64,000 nt of DNA from Nocardioides alpinus (GTDB taxonomy: Bacteria > Actinomycetota > Actinomycetes > Propionibacteriales > Nocardioidaceae): positions 124,001 through 188,000 of the forward strand of contig NZ_FOKC01000008.1 of the NCBI RefSeq assembly GCF_900112035.1, read 5' to 3'. The notes under the pieces were generated by a model, which saw only the letters and a list, made by a program, of their open reading frames with translations, was not told the DNA's origin and ran no database searches. Below are positions 53,098 through 60,468 of this stretch, in pieces (within the stretch, counting starts at the first letter, position 1; each line of letters opens with the position of its first letter). Position numbers and translations under genes: made by a program.

Positions 53098-54317
53098 AGG
53101 AGTGCCTCGGCGGCGCGCTGTCCGCTGACCAGCGCGCCCTGGATGGAGCCGGTGTCGCGGTGGTCACCGCAGACGACCAGGTCGCCGACCTGCACGGGTC
53201 GGCGGGCGTCGTACGGCGCGGGCTGGGCCGGCAGGGCGTCCGGGACCTCGTGGCGGACCACCACCTCCCACTGCGTCGGGTCGGTGCCGAGCAGGTCGCC
53301 GGCGTGCCGGCGCATCGACGCCTCGCCGGTGTCGCGGCCGGCGCCCATGAGGGCCGATCCCTGCAGGAGGTGGCGTCCCGCAGGCGCGTAGGACGGTGCG
53401 GCGCGCGAGACGACCGCAGCGTTGACGAGGGGGCCGGTGGGAGCGCGGCGGGCGTCGACGTGGAGGAGGTCGGTGTCGGGCGCGTCCGCTGCCGCCCACC
53501 ACATCGTGACGACGCCCTTGGTGGCCGGGACGGCGAGCCCGGTCAGCTCGGCGGCCGCCGCTGCTCCTGTCGCCACCACCACGTGGCGGGCTGTCCACGT
53601 GCCGGCGTCCGTGGTCACGGCAGTGCCGGTCACCGCCTGGACAGGCTGCCCGAGCCGGACGCGGTCGCCGAGGGAGGCCGCCAGCTGGGCCGGCAGCGCG
53701 GCCATCCCGTTGCGGGGCAGCGAGGGCACCCCCTTCGCGAACATCCACGCCAGCAGCAGCGCGAACCGGTCGGCCGTGCTGCCGTCGTCCTCGAGCAGGA
53801 CTCCTGCGTAGAACCGGTCGACCACCCGCCGCAGCAGGCCGTCGACGTGCGCGGCGTCGAGTGCCGTACGCCGGTCGACATCGGGTCGTGACGCGAGGAC
53901 GTGCGACAGGGAGGTTCCGCGGCGCGGCCGCAGGAGGGGGGCGGCCCACCGCGCGAGGGCGGCGACCTCCTTCGGGCGGCGGGCGACGGCGCGCAGGGTG
54001 CCGGGGACGAGGCCCGGCTCGCGCACCGGGTGACCGAGGACCGTCGTCCCGTCCTCGGTGCGCGCGGCGACGCCGGCGCCGAAGGGCTGCAGGCCCAGGG
54101 CCTCGACGTCCACCCAGCGGCGTACGGCCGGGTAGGCGGGGTTGAGGAGCTGGAAGCCACGGTCGACGAGGAAGCCGTCGATCCGCTCGGTGCGGATCCG
54201 CCCACCGGCCACGTCCGAGGCCTCCAGCACGACGACGTCGCGACCCGCCTCGGTCAGCGCCTGCGCGCAACGAAGCCCGGCCAGGCCCGCACCCACGACC
54301 ACCACGTCTGCGTCCAC
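53094..54317 (-). CDS. FAD-dependent oxidoreductase, protoporphyrinogen-oxidase-like fold
   Basis: A 407-residue flavoprotein with VVVVGAGLAGLRCAQALTEAGRDVVVLEASDVAGGRIRTE at the N terminus and VGDLVVCGDHRDTGSIQGALVSGQRAAEAL at the C terminus, both FAD contacts of the amine-oxidase superfamily. The substrate-binding middle has LARWAAPLLRPRR and FYAGVLLEDDGSTADRFALLLAWMF. Carotenoid desaturase-like, squalene-associated or protoporphyrinogen-type chemistry is possible. Nothing nearby decides. GTG 54317 starts VDADVVVVGAG. It overlaps the renalase-like gene by 4 bp. Confidence 0.9.
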   Translation of the reverse strand: MDADVVVVGAGLAGLRCAQALTEAGRDVVVLEASDVAGGRIRTERIDGFLVDRGFQLLNPAYPAVRRWVDVEALGLQPFGAGVAARTEDGTTVLGHPVREPGLVPGTLRAVARRPKEVAALARWAAPLLRPRRGTSLSHVLASRPDVDRRTALDAAHVDGLLRRVVDRFYAGVLLEDDGSTADRFALLLAWMFAKGVPSLPRNGMAALPAQLAASLGDRVRLGQPVQAVTGTAVTTDAGTWTARHVVVATGAAAAAELTGLAVPATKGVVTMWWAAADAPDTDLLHVDARRAPTGPLVNAAVVSRAAPSYAPAGRHLLQGSALMGAGRDTGEASMRRHAGDLLGTDPTQWEVVVRHEVPDALPAQPAPYDARRPVQVGDLVVCGDHRDTGSIQGALVSGQRAAEALL

Positions 54318-54340
54318 GCGTCGACCCTAGTGAGCCGCTC

Positions 54341-55033
54341 CTAGGTCGTGGGGACGTTCCGGGTCGTCACGATCTGCTCGGCCACCTCGCGGAGCTTGAC
54401 GTTGTTCTGCTGCGACATCCGGCTGAGCACGGAGAAGGCCCGGTCGGGGGTGAGGTCGAAGCGCTCCATCAGGATGCCGGTGGCCTGGCCGATCACCGTG
54501 CGACCACCCAGCGCCTTCTCCAGCTGCTCGACCTCCTGCGCCGCCGCCAGGGCCACCCCGACGTGCGCGGCGAGCGCCAGGCCGTCCTGGACGTCCTCTC
54601 CGGTGAACGCCGACGGTTCCTTGCCGTAGAGGTTGAGCGCGCCGAGGTCCTTGTCGTTGGAGTACAGCCGATAGCTCACGCTGCTGTGGAGGCCCAGCCG
54701 CTCGACCACCTGCGGCCCCCAGCTCGGCCAGCGGTCGTCGGTGGCCAGGTCGTCGCTGACGACGGTGTGGTCCTCGCGCAGGGCGTCGAGGCACGGCCCC
54801 TCGTCGAGCTCGTGCTGCAGCGCGTCGATCTGGCGCAGGGAGTCGTCGCTCGTGGCGTGCGTGTCGATGCGCTCACCCCGGTAGACGACGCACACCCCCG
54901 CCGCCTCGCACCCGGGGATGATCTTCGTCGCGACCATCACCGCCCGCTCCATGGCCTGCTGCGGGCTGTCGTCGTCCTGCATCTCACGCGCAGCGGCGGC
55001 CAGCTCGTCACGGAAGTCATCCTGGGGAGGCAC
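54341..55033 (-). CDS. GAF-ANTAR regulator
   Basis: A 230-residue regulator. A GAF domain (residues about 25-160: KIIPGCEAAGVCVVYRGERIDTHATSD, LGALNLYGKEPSAFTGED) senses a small molecule or redox state. The C-terminal ANTAR domain (about 170-225: LGGRTVIGQATGILMERFDLTPDRAFSVLSRMSQQNNVKLREVAEQI) binds paired RNA hairpins to prevent transcription termination. GTG 55033 gives VPPQDDFRDEL. The ribosome-binding site is too close for comfort, and GTG 55051 or 55102 are alternatives. Divergent from the small PspC gene. Confidence 0.86.
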   Translation of the reverse strand: MPPQDDFRDELAAAAREMQDDDSPQQAMERAVMVATKIIPGCEAAGVCVVYRGERIDTHATSDDSLRQIDALQHELDEGPCLDALREDHTVVSDDLATDDRWPSWGPQVVERLGLHSSVSYRLYSNDKDLGALNLYGKEPSAFTGEDVQDGLALAAHVGVALAAAQEVEQLEKALGGRTVIGQATGILMERFDLTPDRAFSVLSRMSQQNNVKLREVAEQIVTTRNVPTT

Positions 55034-55123
55034 TCCTGAAGCATGACCCACGACGGCAACCCGTGGCGACCCGGCGCCTGCCCGGGGCGCCCACGACGGC
55101 ACTCCGTCGGGTAGACATGCCCC

Positions 55124-55309
55124 ATGGCCACCTCGAAGCTCGTCCGCCCCCGTCAGGGCAAGATCATCGCCGGCGTCTGCGCCGGCCTCGCCGACCGGTT
55201 CGGCATCTCCCGCGGCCTGGTGCGCCTGGGCTTCGTGCTCTTCGGCCTCATCGGCGCCGGGGAGATCGCCTACATCGTGGCGTGGATCATCATGCCCAAG
55301 GACAGCTGA
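55124..55309 (+). CDS. Small PspC-domain protein
   Basis: A 61-residue protein that is a bare PspC domain: LVRPRQGKIIAGVCAGLADRFGISRGLVRLGFVLFG, then one membrane helix and IMPKDS. It is the third PspC domain in the window, after the kinase and its neighbour. It starts at ATG 55124, 6 bp after a TAGACA box, so it is probably leaderless. Its partner is unknown. It is convergent with the next gene at 3 bp. Confidence 0.9.
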   Translation: MATSKLVRPRQGKIIAGVCAGLADRFGISRGLVRLGFVLFGLIGAGEIAYIVAWIIMPKDS

Positions 55310-55312
55310 GCC

Positions 55313-55624
55313 TCACTCCGAGGCGCCGCCCTCGCGCCTGTCGTGTAGGCGCTGCTGCGCCTCGGCGAGGAACGCGAGGCACGGCGCATCCGCGTCGGGG
55401 TGCTTCTCGACGAGGTGGAACGTCCAGCGGTCCATCGCGGACATGAAGCCGTTGTCCCCACCGGCACGGTGCGTCGACCACGCCCTGTGTCCGCGCGCCA
55501 CACACGTGGAGCAGCTGATCCGGTAGAGGAACTGCTGCTCGCCGTCGAGGTCGATCTTGACCCGCGCGAGCGGGCCCGCCTGCGCAGCAGCCTTCCTCTC
55601 GCGGGCCGATCGGCTCGCCACCAT
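55313..55624 (-). CDS. Hypothetical protein (103 residues)
   Basis: An unrecognised soluble protein: basic start MVASRSARERKAAAQAG, then DLDGEQQFLYRISCSTCVARGHRAWSTH with a Cys-x2-Cys and nearby His that could bind a metal, and a charged helical end. No signal or membrane segment. It lies 13 bp downstream of another unknown gene on the same strand, so it is likely cotranscribed. The ribosome-binding site for ATG 55624 is weak. Confidence 0.7.
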   Translation of the reverse strand: MVASRSARERKAAAQAGPLARVKIDLDGEQQFLYRISCSTCVARGHRAWSTHRAGGDNGFMSAMDRWTFHLVEKHPDADAPCLAFLAEAQQRLHDRREGGASE

Positions 55625-55637
55625 CAGAGCGCGCCGT

Positions 55638-55931
55638 TCACAGCGGGACGTCCTCCGGGATGACCCGGAGCACGGAGACGGTGCCGGCCTCGCGCCCCAC
55701 GACGACCTTGAGGCCGTCGAGGCGACCCAGCGCCGCGCGTACGTCGTCCAGCTCGAGGTGCGTGTCGACGGCGATGTCGGCGTCGCGCACCGGCACCGTG
55801 TCCTCCGGCCACTCCGCCGACGGGAGCTCGAAGGGGTCGAAGTCGGTCTGCGCGGCCGACCACAGCTGCAGGGCGGACTCGGCGACGACCTCGTCGTGGG
55901 GGGCATCGTTCGTGGAGTCGTCAACGGGCAT
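55638..55931 (-). CDS. Hypothetical protein (97 residues)
   Basis: A small acidic protein (MPVDDSTNDAPHDEVV...) with about 20% Asp and Glu, a predicted helix-strand pattern in the second half (LELDDVRAALGRLDGLKVVVGREAGTVSVLRVI), and no recognised domain. Divergent from the metallophosphoesterase gene with 38 bp between starts, and cotranscribed with the Cys-x2-Cys gene. Confidence 0.75.
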   Translation of the reverse strand: MPVDDSTNDAPHDEVVAESALQLWSAAQTDFDPFELPSAEWPEDTVPVRDADIAVDTHLELDDVRAALGRLDGLKVVVGREAGTVSVLRVIPEDVPL

Positions 55932-55969
55932 GGGTCGACGTTACTTGCCCCCTTCAGTTGACTGGAGCC

Positions 55970-56530
55970 ATGCCCACCCGACTGCTGCTCATCGCGGACA
56001 CCCACGTGCCGAGACGGGCGCGTGACCTGCCGGACGAGGTGTGGCGGGCGGTCGACGAGGCGGACGTCGTCGTGCACGCGGGCGACTGGGTCGACGTACG
56101 CCTCCTCGACGCGCTCGAGGCGCGAGCGCGGTGGCTCGTGGCGGTCTTCGGCAACAACGACCACGGCGCCCTGCGGGAGCGGCTGCCCGAGGTGGCGCGC
56201 GTCGAGATCGAGGGGGTGCGGCTCGGTGTGGTGCACGAGACCGGGCAGGCCGCCGGCCGGGAGGCGCGGATGAGCGCCCTCCACCCCGACCTCGACGTGC
56301 TCGTCTTCGGCCACAGCCACATCCCGTGGGACACGACCACGGCGACCGGTGTGCGGCTGCTCAACCCCGGCTCCCCCACCGACCGCCGCCGCCAACCCGC
56401 GTGCACCTACATGACGGCGATCGCCGAGGACGGCGACCTGCGTGCGGTCACCCTGCACCGGCTTCCGCCACGGGCGCAGGCACGGAGTACACGTCCAGAC
56501 CCTAGCCAGCCACCTCTGCCTCCACCATGA
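55970..56530 (+). CDS. Metallophosphoesterase (YfcE-like)
   Basis: A 186-residue calcineurin-fold phosphoesterase. All five motif blocks for two metals are there: IADTHVPR, HAGDWVD, FGNNDHG, VVHE and FGHSHIPW. The C terminus is a Pro/Arg-rich tail. Relatives hydrolyse phosphodiesters or cyclic nucleotides, and the substrate here is not known. ATG 55970 has TGGAGCC 3 bp upstream. The next gene starts 41 bp after the stop. Confidence 0.94.
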   Translation: MPTRLLLIADTHVPRRARDLPDEVWRAVDEADVVVHAGDWVDVRLLDALEARARWLVAVFGNNDHGALRERLPEVARVEIEGVRLGVVHETGQAAGREARMSALHPDLDVLVFGHSHIPWDTTTATGVRLLNPGSPTDRRRQPACTYMTAIAEDGDLRAVTLHRLPPRAQARSTRPDPSQPPLPPP

Positions 56531-56571
56531 TGTGACCCCCGCCACCTCGAGGATCACCCCCAGGAGAGCCG

Positions 56572-58428
56572 ATGCACGACGAGATCCCTGCCGACGTCGC
56601 GGCAGTCCGCGAGGAGTACGAGGCCCGCATCCTCGGGCTGCACATGCCGGCCACCGTGCGCCAGGCAGCGGAGCGGTACGGCGACCAGCCCGCGTTCTCC
56701 GACAAGTTCGACGTGCCTGAGGGCGAGACCTGGTCGACGATCAGCTGGGCCGAGACGTGGGAGCAGACCCAGCAGGTCGCTGCTGCGCTGATCGACCTCG
56801 GCGTCGAGATCGGCGACCCGGTCGCCATCATGGCCGACAACCGCACCGCGCACACGCTGGCCGACTACGGCGCGATGACGGCGGCCGCGGTGCCCATGTC
56901 GATCTACAACACCCTCGCCCAGGACCAGGTGGCCTTCATCGCCGGCGAGGCCCGCCCGGTCGTGGTGATCCTCGAGGACCACGACCGCTACCAGCGCTGG
57001 GAGAAGGCGCTCGACGAGGTCGACTCCATCCGCCACGTGGTCATGTTCGCCGACGCCGACCGCGTCGACGACGCACGCGTGATGACCTGGGCCGACTTCC
57101 TCGCCCGCGGCTCCGACACGAGCGGGATCGAGGCGCGGATGGAACGCATCACGCCCGACCTGCCGGCCACCTTCCTCTACACATCCGGCACGACGGGCAA
57201 CCCCAAGGGCGTCGTGCTCACCCACCACAACGTCATGTACGAAGCGGTCTCCACGCTCGACGCGGCAGGGCTGCACGGACAGCAGCGGACCATCAGCTAC
57301 CTCCCGCTCGCGCACATCGCCGAGCGGGTGCTGGCGACGTACGGCCCCCCGTTCCTGGGCAGCCACGTGCACGCGATCCCCGACCCCGCCGGGCTCCTCG
57401 GTGCGCTCGGCGAGGTCCACCCGACGGCGTTCTTCGGCGTGCCGCGCGTCTGGGAGAAGATCAAGACCGGCATCTCCGCCAAGCTCGCCGAGGACCCGAA
57501 CCCCGACAACCAGACGATGGTCACCAACGCCATGGCGGCCGGTCTCGCGTGGACCCAGGCCCACGAGTACGGCAACGCGATGACCCCGGAGGTCGAGGCG
57601 GCGTACGCCCAGGCCGACGAGGGCATCCTCGCCTTCCTGCGCCTGCTGCTCGGCCTCGACCAGGTGCAGTGGGCGGCCAGCGCCGCGGCGCCGATGCCGC
57701 TGGAGGTCGCCAAGTTCATGGGCGGTCTCGGGCTCAAGGTGTACGACGTCTACGGCATGACCGAGACGACCGGGGCCTTCACCTCCAACGGCCCCGAGCA
57801 CTTCAAGCTCGGCACGGTCGGCGTGCCCAACCCCGGCATCGAGGTGCGTCTCGGCGAGGACGGCGAGATCCTGTGCCGCGGACCGGTCAACACCCCCGGC
57901 TACCACCGCCAGGAGACGGCCACCCGCAACCTCATCGACGAGGACGGCTGGATCCACACCGGCGACATCGGCACGGTCGACGAGGACGGCTTCTACTCGA
58001 TCATCGACCGCAAGAAGGAGCTGATCATCACCTCCGCGGGCAAGAACATCGCGCCGTCCAACATCGAGAACTACCTCAAGGAGTCCCCGATCGTCGGCCA
58101 CGCGATGGCGCTCGGCGACAACCGCTCCTACGTCGTCGCGATCCTCACCCTGGACGGCGAGATCGCCCCGCTGGTGGCGGCGAAGATGGGCATCGAGTTC
58201 ACCGACCTCGCCGACCTGTCGCAGAAGCCGCAGATCCGCGCGATGGCCCAGGCAGCGGTCGACAGGGCCAACGAGCGGCTGTCGCGGCCCGAGCAGGTCA
58301 AGGCGTGGGAGCTCCTGCCCGACGAGTGGACCGCCGAGTCCGAGGAGCTCACCCCGACGCTCAAGCTGAAGCGGCGGGTGGTCAACACCAAGTACGCCGA
58401 CGTGGTCGAAGGTCTCTACGCTGACTGA
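56572..58428 (+). CDS. Long-chain acyl-CoA synthetase (AMP-forming)
   Basis: A 618-residue adenylate-forming enzyme that activates fatty acids with ATP and CoA. The P-loop-like YTSGTTGNPKGVVLTHHN is at about 203-220. YGMTETTGAFTSNGP, GWIHTGDIGTVDEDGFYSIIDRKKELIITSAGKNIAPSNIE and the C-terminal LTPTLKLKRR place it in the FadD15/FACS-like group. AGGAGA precedes ATG 56572 by 5 bp. A GDPD gene follows after one base and a secreted protein gene after that. The cluster could handle phospholipid breakdown, with the head group going to the GDPD and the acid to this enzyme. Confidence 0.96.
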   Translation: MHDEIPADVAAVREEYEARILGLHMPATVRQAAERYGDQPAFSDKFDVPEGETWSTISWAETWEQTQQVAAALIDLGVEIGDPVAIMADNRTAHTLADYGAMTAAAVPMSIYNTLAQDQVAFIAGEARPVVVILEDHDRYQRWEKALDEVDSIRHVVMFADADRVDDARVMTWADFLARGSDTSGIEARMERITPDLPATFLYTSGTTGNPKGVVLTHHNVMYEAVSTLDAAGLHGQQRTISYLPLAHIAERVLATYGPPFLGSHVHAIPDPAGLLGALGEVHPTAFFGVPRVWEKIKTGISAKLAEDPNPDNQTMVTNAMAAGLAWTQAHEYGNAMTPEVEAAYAQADEGILAFLRLLLGLDQVQWAASAAAPMPLEVAKFMGGLGLKVYDVYGMTETTGAFTSNGPEHFKLGTVGVPNPGIEVRLGEDGEILCRGPVNTPGYHRQETATRNLIDEDGWIHTGDIGTVDEDGFYSIIDRKKELIITSAGKNIAPSNIENYLKESPIVGHAMALGDNRSYVVAILTLDGEIAPLVAAKMGIEFTDLADLSQKPQIRAMAQAAVDRANERLSRPEQVKAWELLPDEWTAESEELTPTLKLKRRVVNTKYADVVEGLYAD

Positions 58429-58429
58429 G

Positions 58430-59323
58430 GTGCGACCTGCGAGGCCCTTCGACGCTCCGCCCAGGCCCCTCTTCGACGTCGAGGCCCACCGCGGCGGTGC
58501 CGGCCTCTGGCCGGAGAACACGCTCGAGGCCTTCGGTCGCGCACTCGCGCTCGGCGTCTCGACGCTGGAGCTCGACGTCCACCTGACGGCCGGCGACGAC
58601 GTCGTGGTCGCGCACGACCCCGCGCTCGCGGACGCGCGACGGATCCGCGAGCTCACCCGCGCCGACCTGCCGCCCACGATGCCGCTGCTGCGACAGGTCG
58701 CGGCGCTGCTCGAGGAGCGTCGGGCCGACCCGGTACGGATCAACCTGGAGATCAAGTACGACGCCCTCGACGCGGCGCAGCTGACCAGCCGCGAGGCCTT
58801 CGTCGCCAAGGTCGTCGACGCCCTGCGGATCGACGGTCTCGTCGCGCGCACCAGCATCCAGTGCTTCGACTGGGGCGTCCTGCGACGGGTGGGCGAGGCC
58901 GAGCCCGAGCTCGCCCGCAACCTGCTGGTGTCGCCGAAGTACCTCGCGGCGAGCCCCGACGCCCCCTCCCCCTGGTTCGACGGGCTGGCGGTCGGCGCCG
59001 ACTTCGTGCGTACGGCGGCGGCCGAGGGCTTCACTGCGATCTCCCCGATCCACGGCTCACCCTTCCGCAGCGGCGTGGCGGACCCGGCGTACACGCCGTT
59101 CGCCACCGAGTCCCTGGTCGACGAGGCCCACGCTGCCGGGCTGGTGGTCATCCCCTACGTCGTCGACGACGAGCCCACGATGCGCCACCTGGTCCGGGCC
59201 GGCGTCGACGGCCTCATCACCAACCGCCCCGACCTCTTGCGCGACGTCCTCGCCCAGGAGGAGCGTGAGCTGCCACCGTCCTTCGCCCGGCAGACAACCT
59301 CCGGGGGTCCCGAGGAGTCCTAG
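58430..59323 (+). CDS. Glycerophosphodiester phosphodiesterase, third copy
   Basis: A 297-residue cytosolic GDPD, distinct from the tandem pair at 39-41 kb. The catalytic EAHRGGAGLWPENTLEAF and STLELDVHLTAGDDVVVAHD carry the His, Arg and metal ligands. LEIKYD follows, and VDGLITNRPDLLRDVL ends the barrel. GTG 58430 starts one base after the acyl-CoA synthetase stop, so the genes are tightly coupled. It should release sn-glycerol-3-phosphate from deacylated lipids. Confidence 0.94.
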   Translation: MRPARPFDAPPRPLFDVEAHRGGAGLWPENTLEAFGRALALGVSTLELDVHLTAGDDVVVAHDPALADARRIRELTRADLPPTMPLLRQVAALLEERRADPVRINLEIKYDALDAAQLTSREAFVAKVVDALRIDGLVARTSIQCFDWGVLRRVGEAEPELARNLLVSPKYLAASPDAPSPWFDGLAVGADFVRTAAAEGFTAISPIHGSPFRSGVADPAYTPFATESLVDEAHAAGLVVIPYVVDDEPTMRHLVRAGVDGLITNRPDLLRDVLAQEERELPPSFARQTTSGGPEES

Positions 59324-59327
59324 AGTC

Positions 59328-60392
59328 ATGACCACCTTCCGTGCTCCGCTGCTCGTCGCAGGACTCGCCGCGCTCGCCCTCGTGTCGCCGACCGCGCCCG
59401 CAGGTGCGCGACCGGCCGACAGCGGCGTCGAGGTCCGCACCGCCCCCACCACCCGCTTCGACGTCTCCGACCTCGAGACCGGCGCACCACCGGCGATCGC
59501 CTGGAGCGAGCGACGTGGCGGGAGGACCGTGATCCACGGACCGGGCGGCACCACGACCCCCGTGCCCAACAACCTCGTCGAGCTGGCGCCGATGGGCTCG
59601 GGCTACGTCGTCCAGACCGGACTCAGCCGCCCGACGACGGTGCGCTGGGTCGCTGCTGACGGCACGGCAGGTCGGCGCGAGTGGCGCACCGGCGACGGGA
59701 TCGCCGTCTCCGCCCGGGGCAGGGCCGTGGCCTTCTCCGGCAGGGGAGGCAGGGTGTGGTCGATCGACCGCGACGGCGACCGCGTGCTGAGGTTCAGCCC
59801 CGTGCCGATCACCGGCAGGGGCACCGCCGTGGCGCTCTTCGGCGAGGACTGCAAGGAGAGCGCGACGAGCAACGGCTGCGCGGTCTACGTCAATGGTGCC
59901 CGCGGGTGGCTCACCTCCTCGCACGGCATCGTCGACCGCGCGCCCCACGTCCGCCTCACCTCCACCGGCCGCGGCCGCTGGCTCGGCGGCATCACCTCCG
60001 TCAGCGACACCGGCACGTGCAGCGCGATGCTGCGCGACGCCCGGGTCAGGTGGCGCACGTGCGACAACCGGTTCTCCGACATCTCCCCCGACAACCGGCA
60101 CGTCCTCGGCCTCCCGGCGTACGGCGACGGCTTCGGACCGCAGACGCTGGACGTGCTGGCCACTGCGGACGGCTCCGTCGTGCGCTCCTTCGCCTCCGCG
60201 CGCGACGGCAGCTCGGCGACGTACTTCGAGGAGGTCTGGGAGGACGCGGAGCACGTCCTCGTCGTGACCTACCAGGACGGCGAGTGGGCGGTCGTGCGCC
60301 TCGGCGTCGACGGATCGATGGAGTACGCCGTCGCGCCCCGGCGCCGGTCGATGGACGTCCGGTCGTTCCCGATCGGCCTCCAGACGCGGTAG
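59328..60392 (+). CDS. Secreted protein of unknown function
   Basis: A 354-residue exported protein. Residues 1-27 are a signal peptide ending near PAGARPAD. The rest is beta-rich with repeated Gly/Asp turns (WSIDRDGDRVLRFS, WRTCDNRFSDISPDNRHVLG), like a WD- or NHL-type propeller, but no named domain is certain. Four or more Cys (EDCK, NGCAV, TGTCSA, WRTCDN) probably form disulfides. It begins 5 bp after the GDPD stop, behind GAGGAG, in the same operon. Confidence 0.8.
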   Translation: MTTFRAPLLVAGLAALALVSPTAPAGARPADSGVEVRTAPTTRFDVSDLETGAPPAIAWSERRGGRTVIHGPGGTTTPVPNNLVELAPMGSGYVVQTGLSRPTTVRWVAADGTAGRREWRTGDGIAVSARGRAVAFSGRGGRVWSIDRDGDRVLRFSPVPITGRGTAVALFGEDCKESATSNGCAVYVNGARGWLTSSHGIVDRAPHVRLTSTGRGRWLGGITSVSDTGTCSAMLRDARVRWRTCDNRFSDISPDNRHVLGLPAYGDGFGPQTLDVLATADGSVVRSFASARDGSSATYFEEVWEDAEHVLVVTYQDGEWAVVRLGVDGSMEYAVAPRRRSMDVRSFPIGLQTR

Positions 60393-60468
60393 CGGCGGGG
60401 TCGCCCTGGTCTAGACCTCGGGGGAATCACCGATGCACGATGTCGGTCCCTCCTGTTCGACTGGCCCC

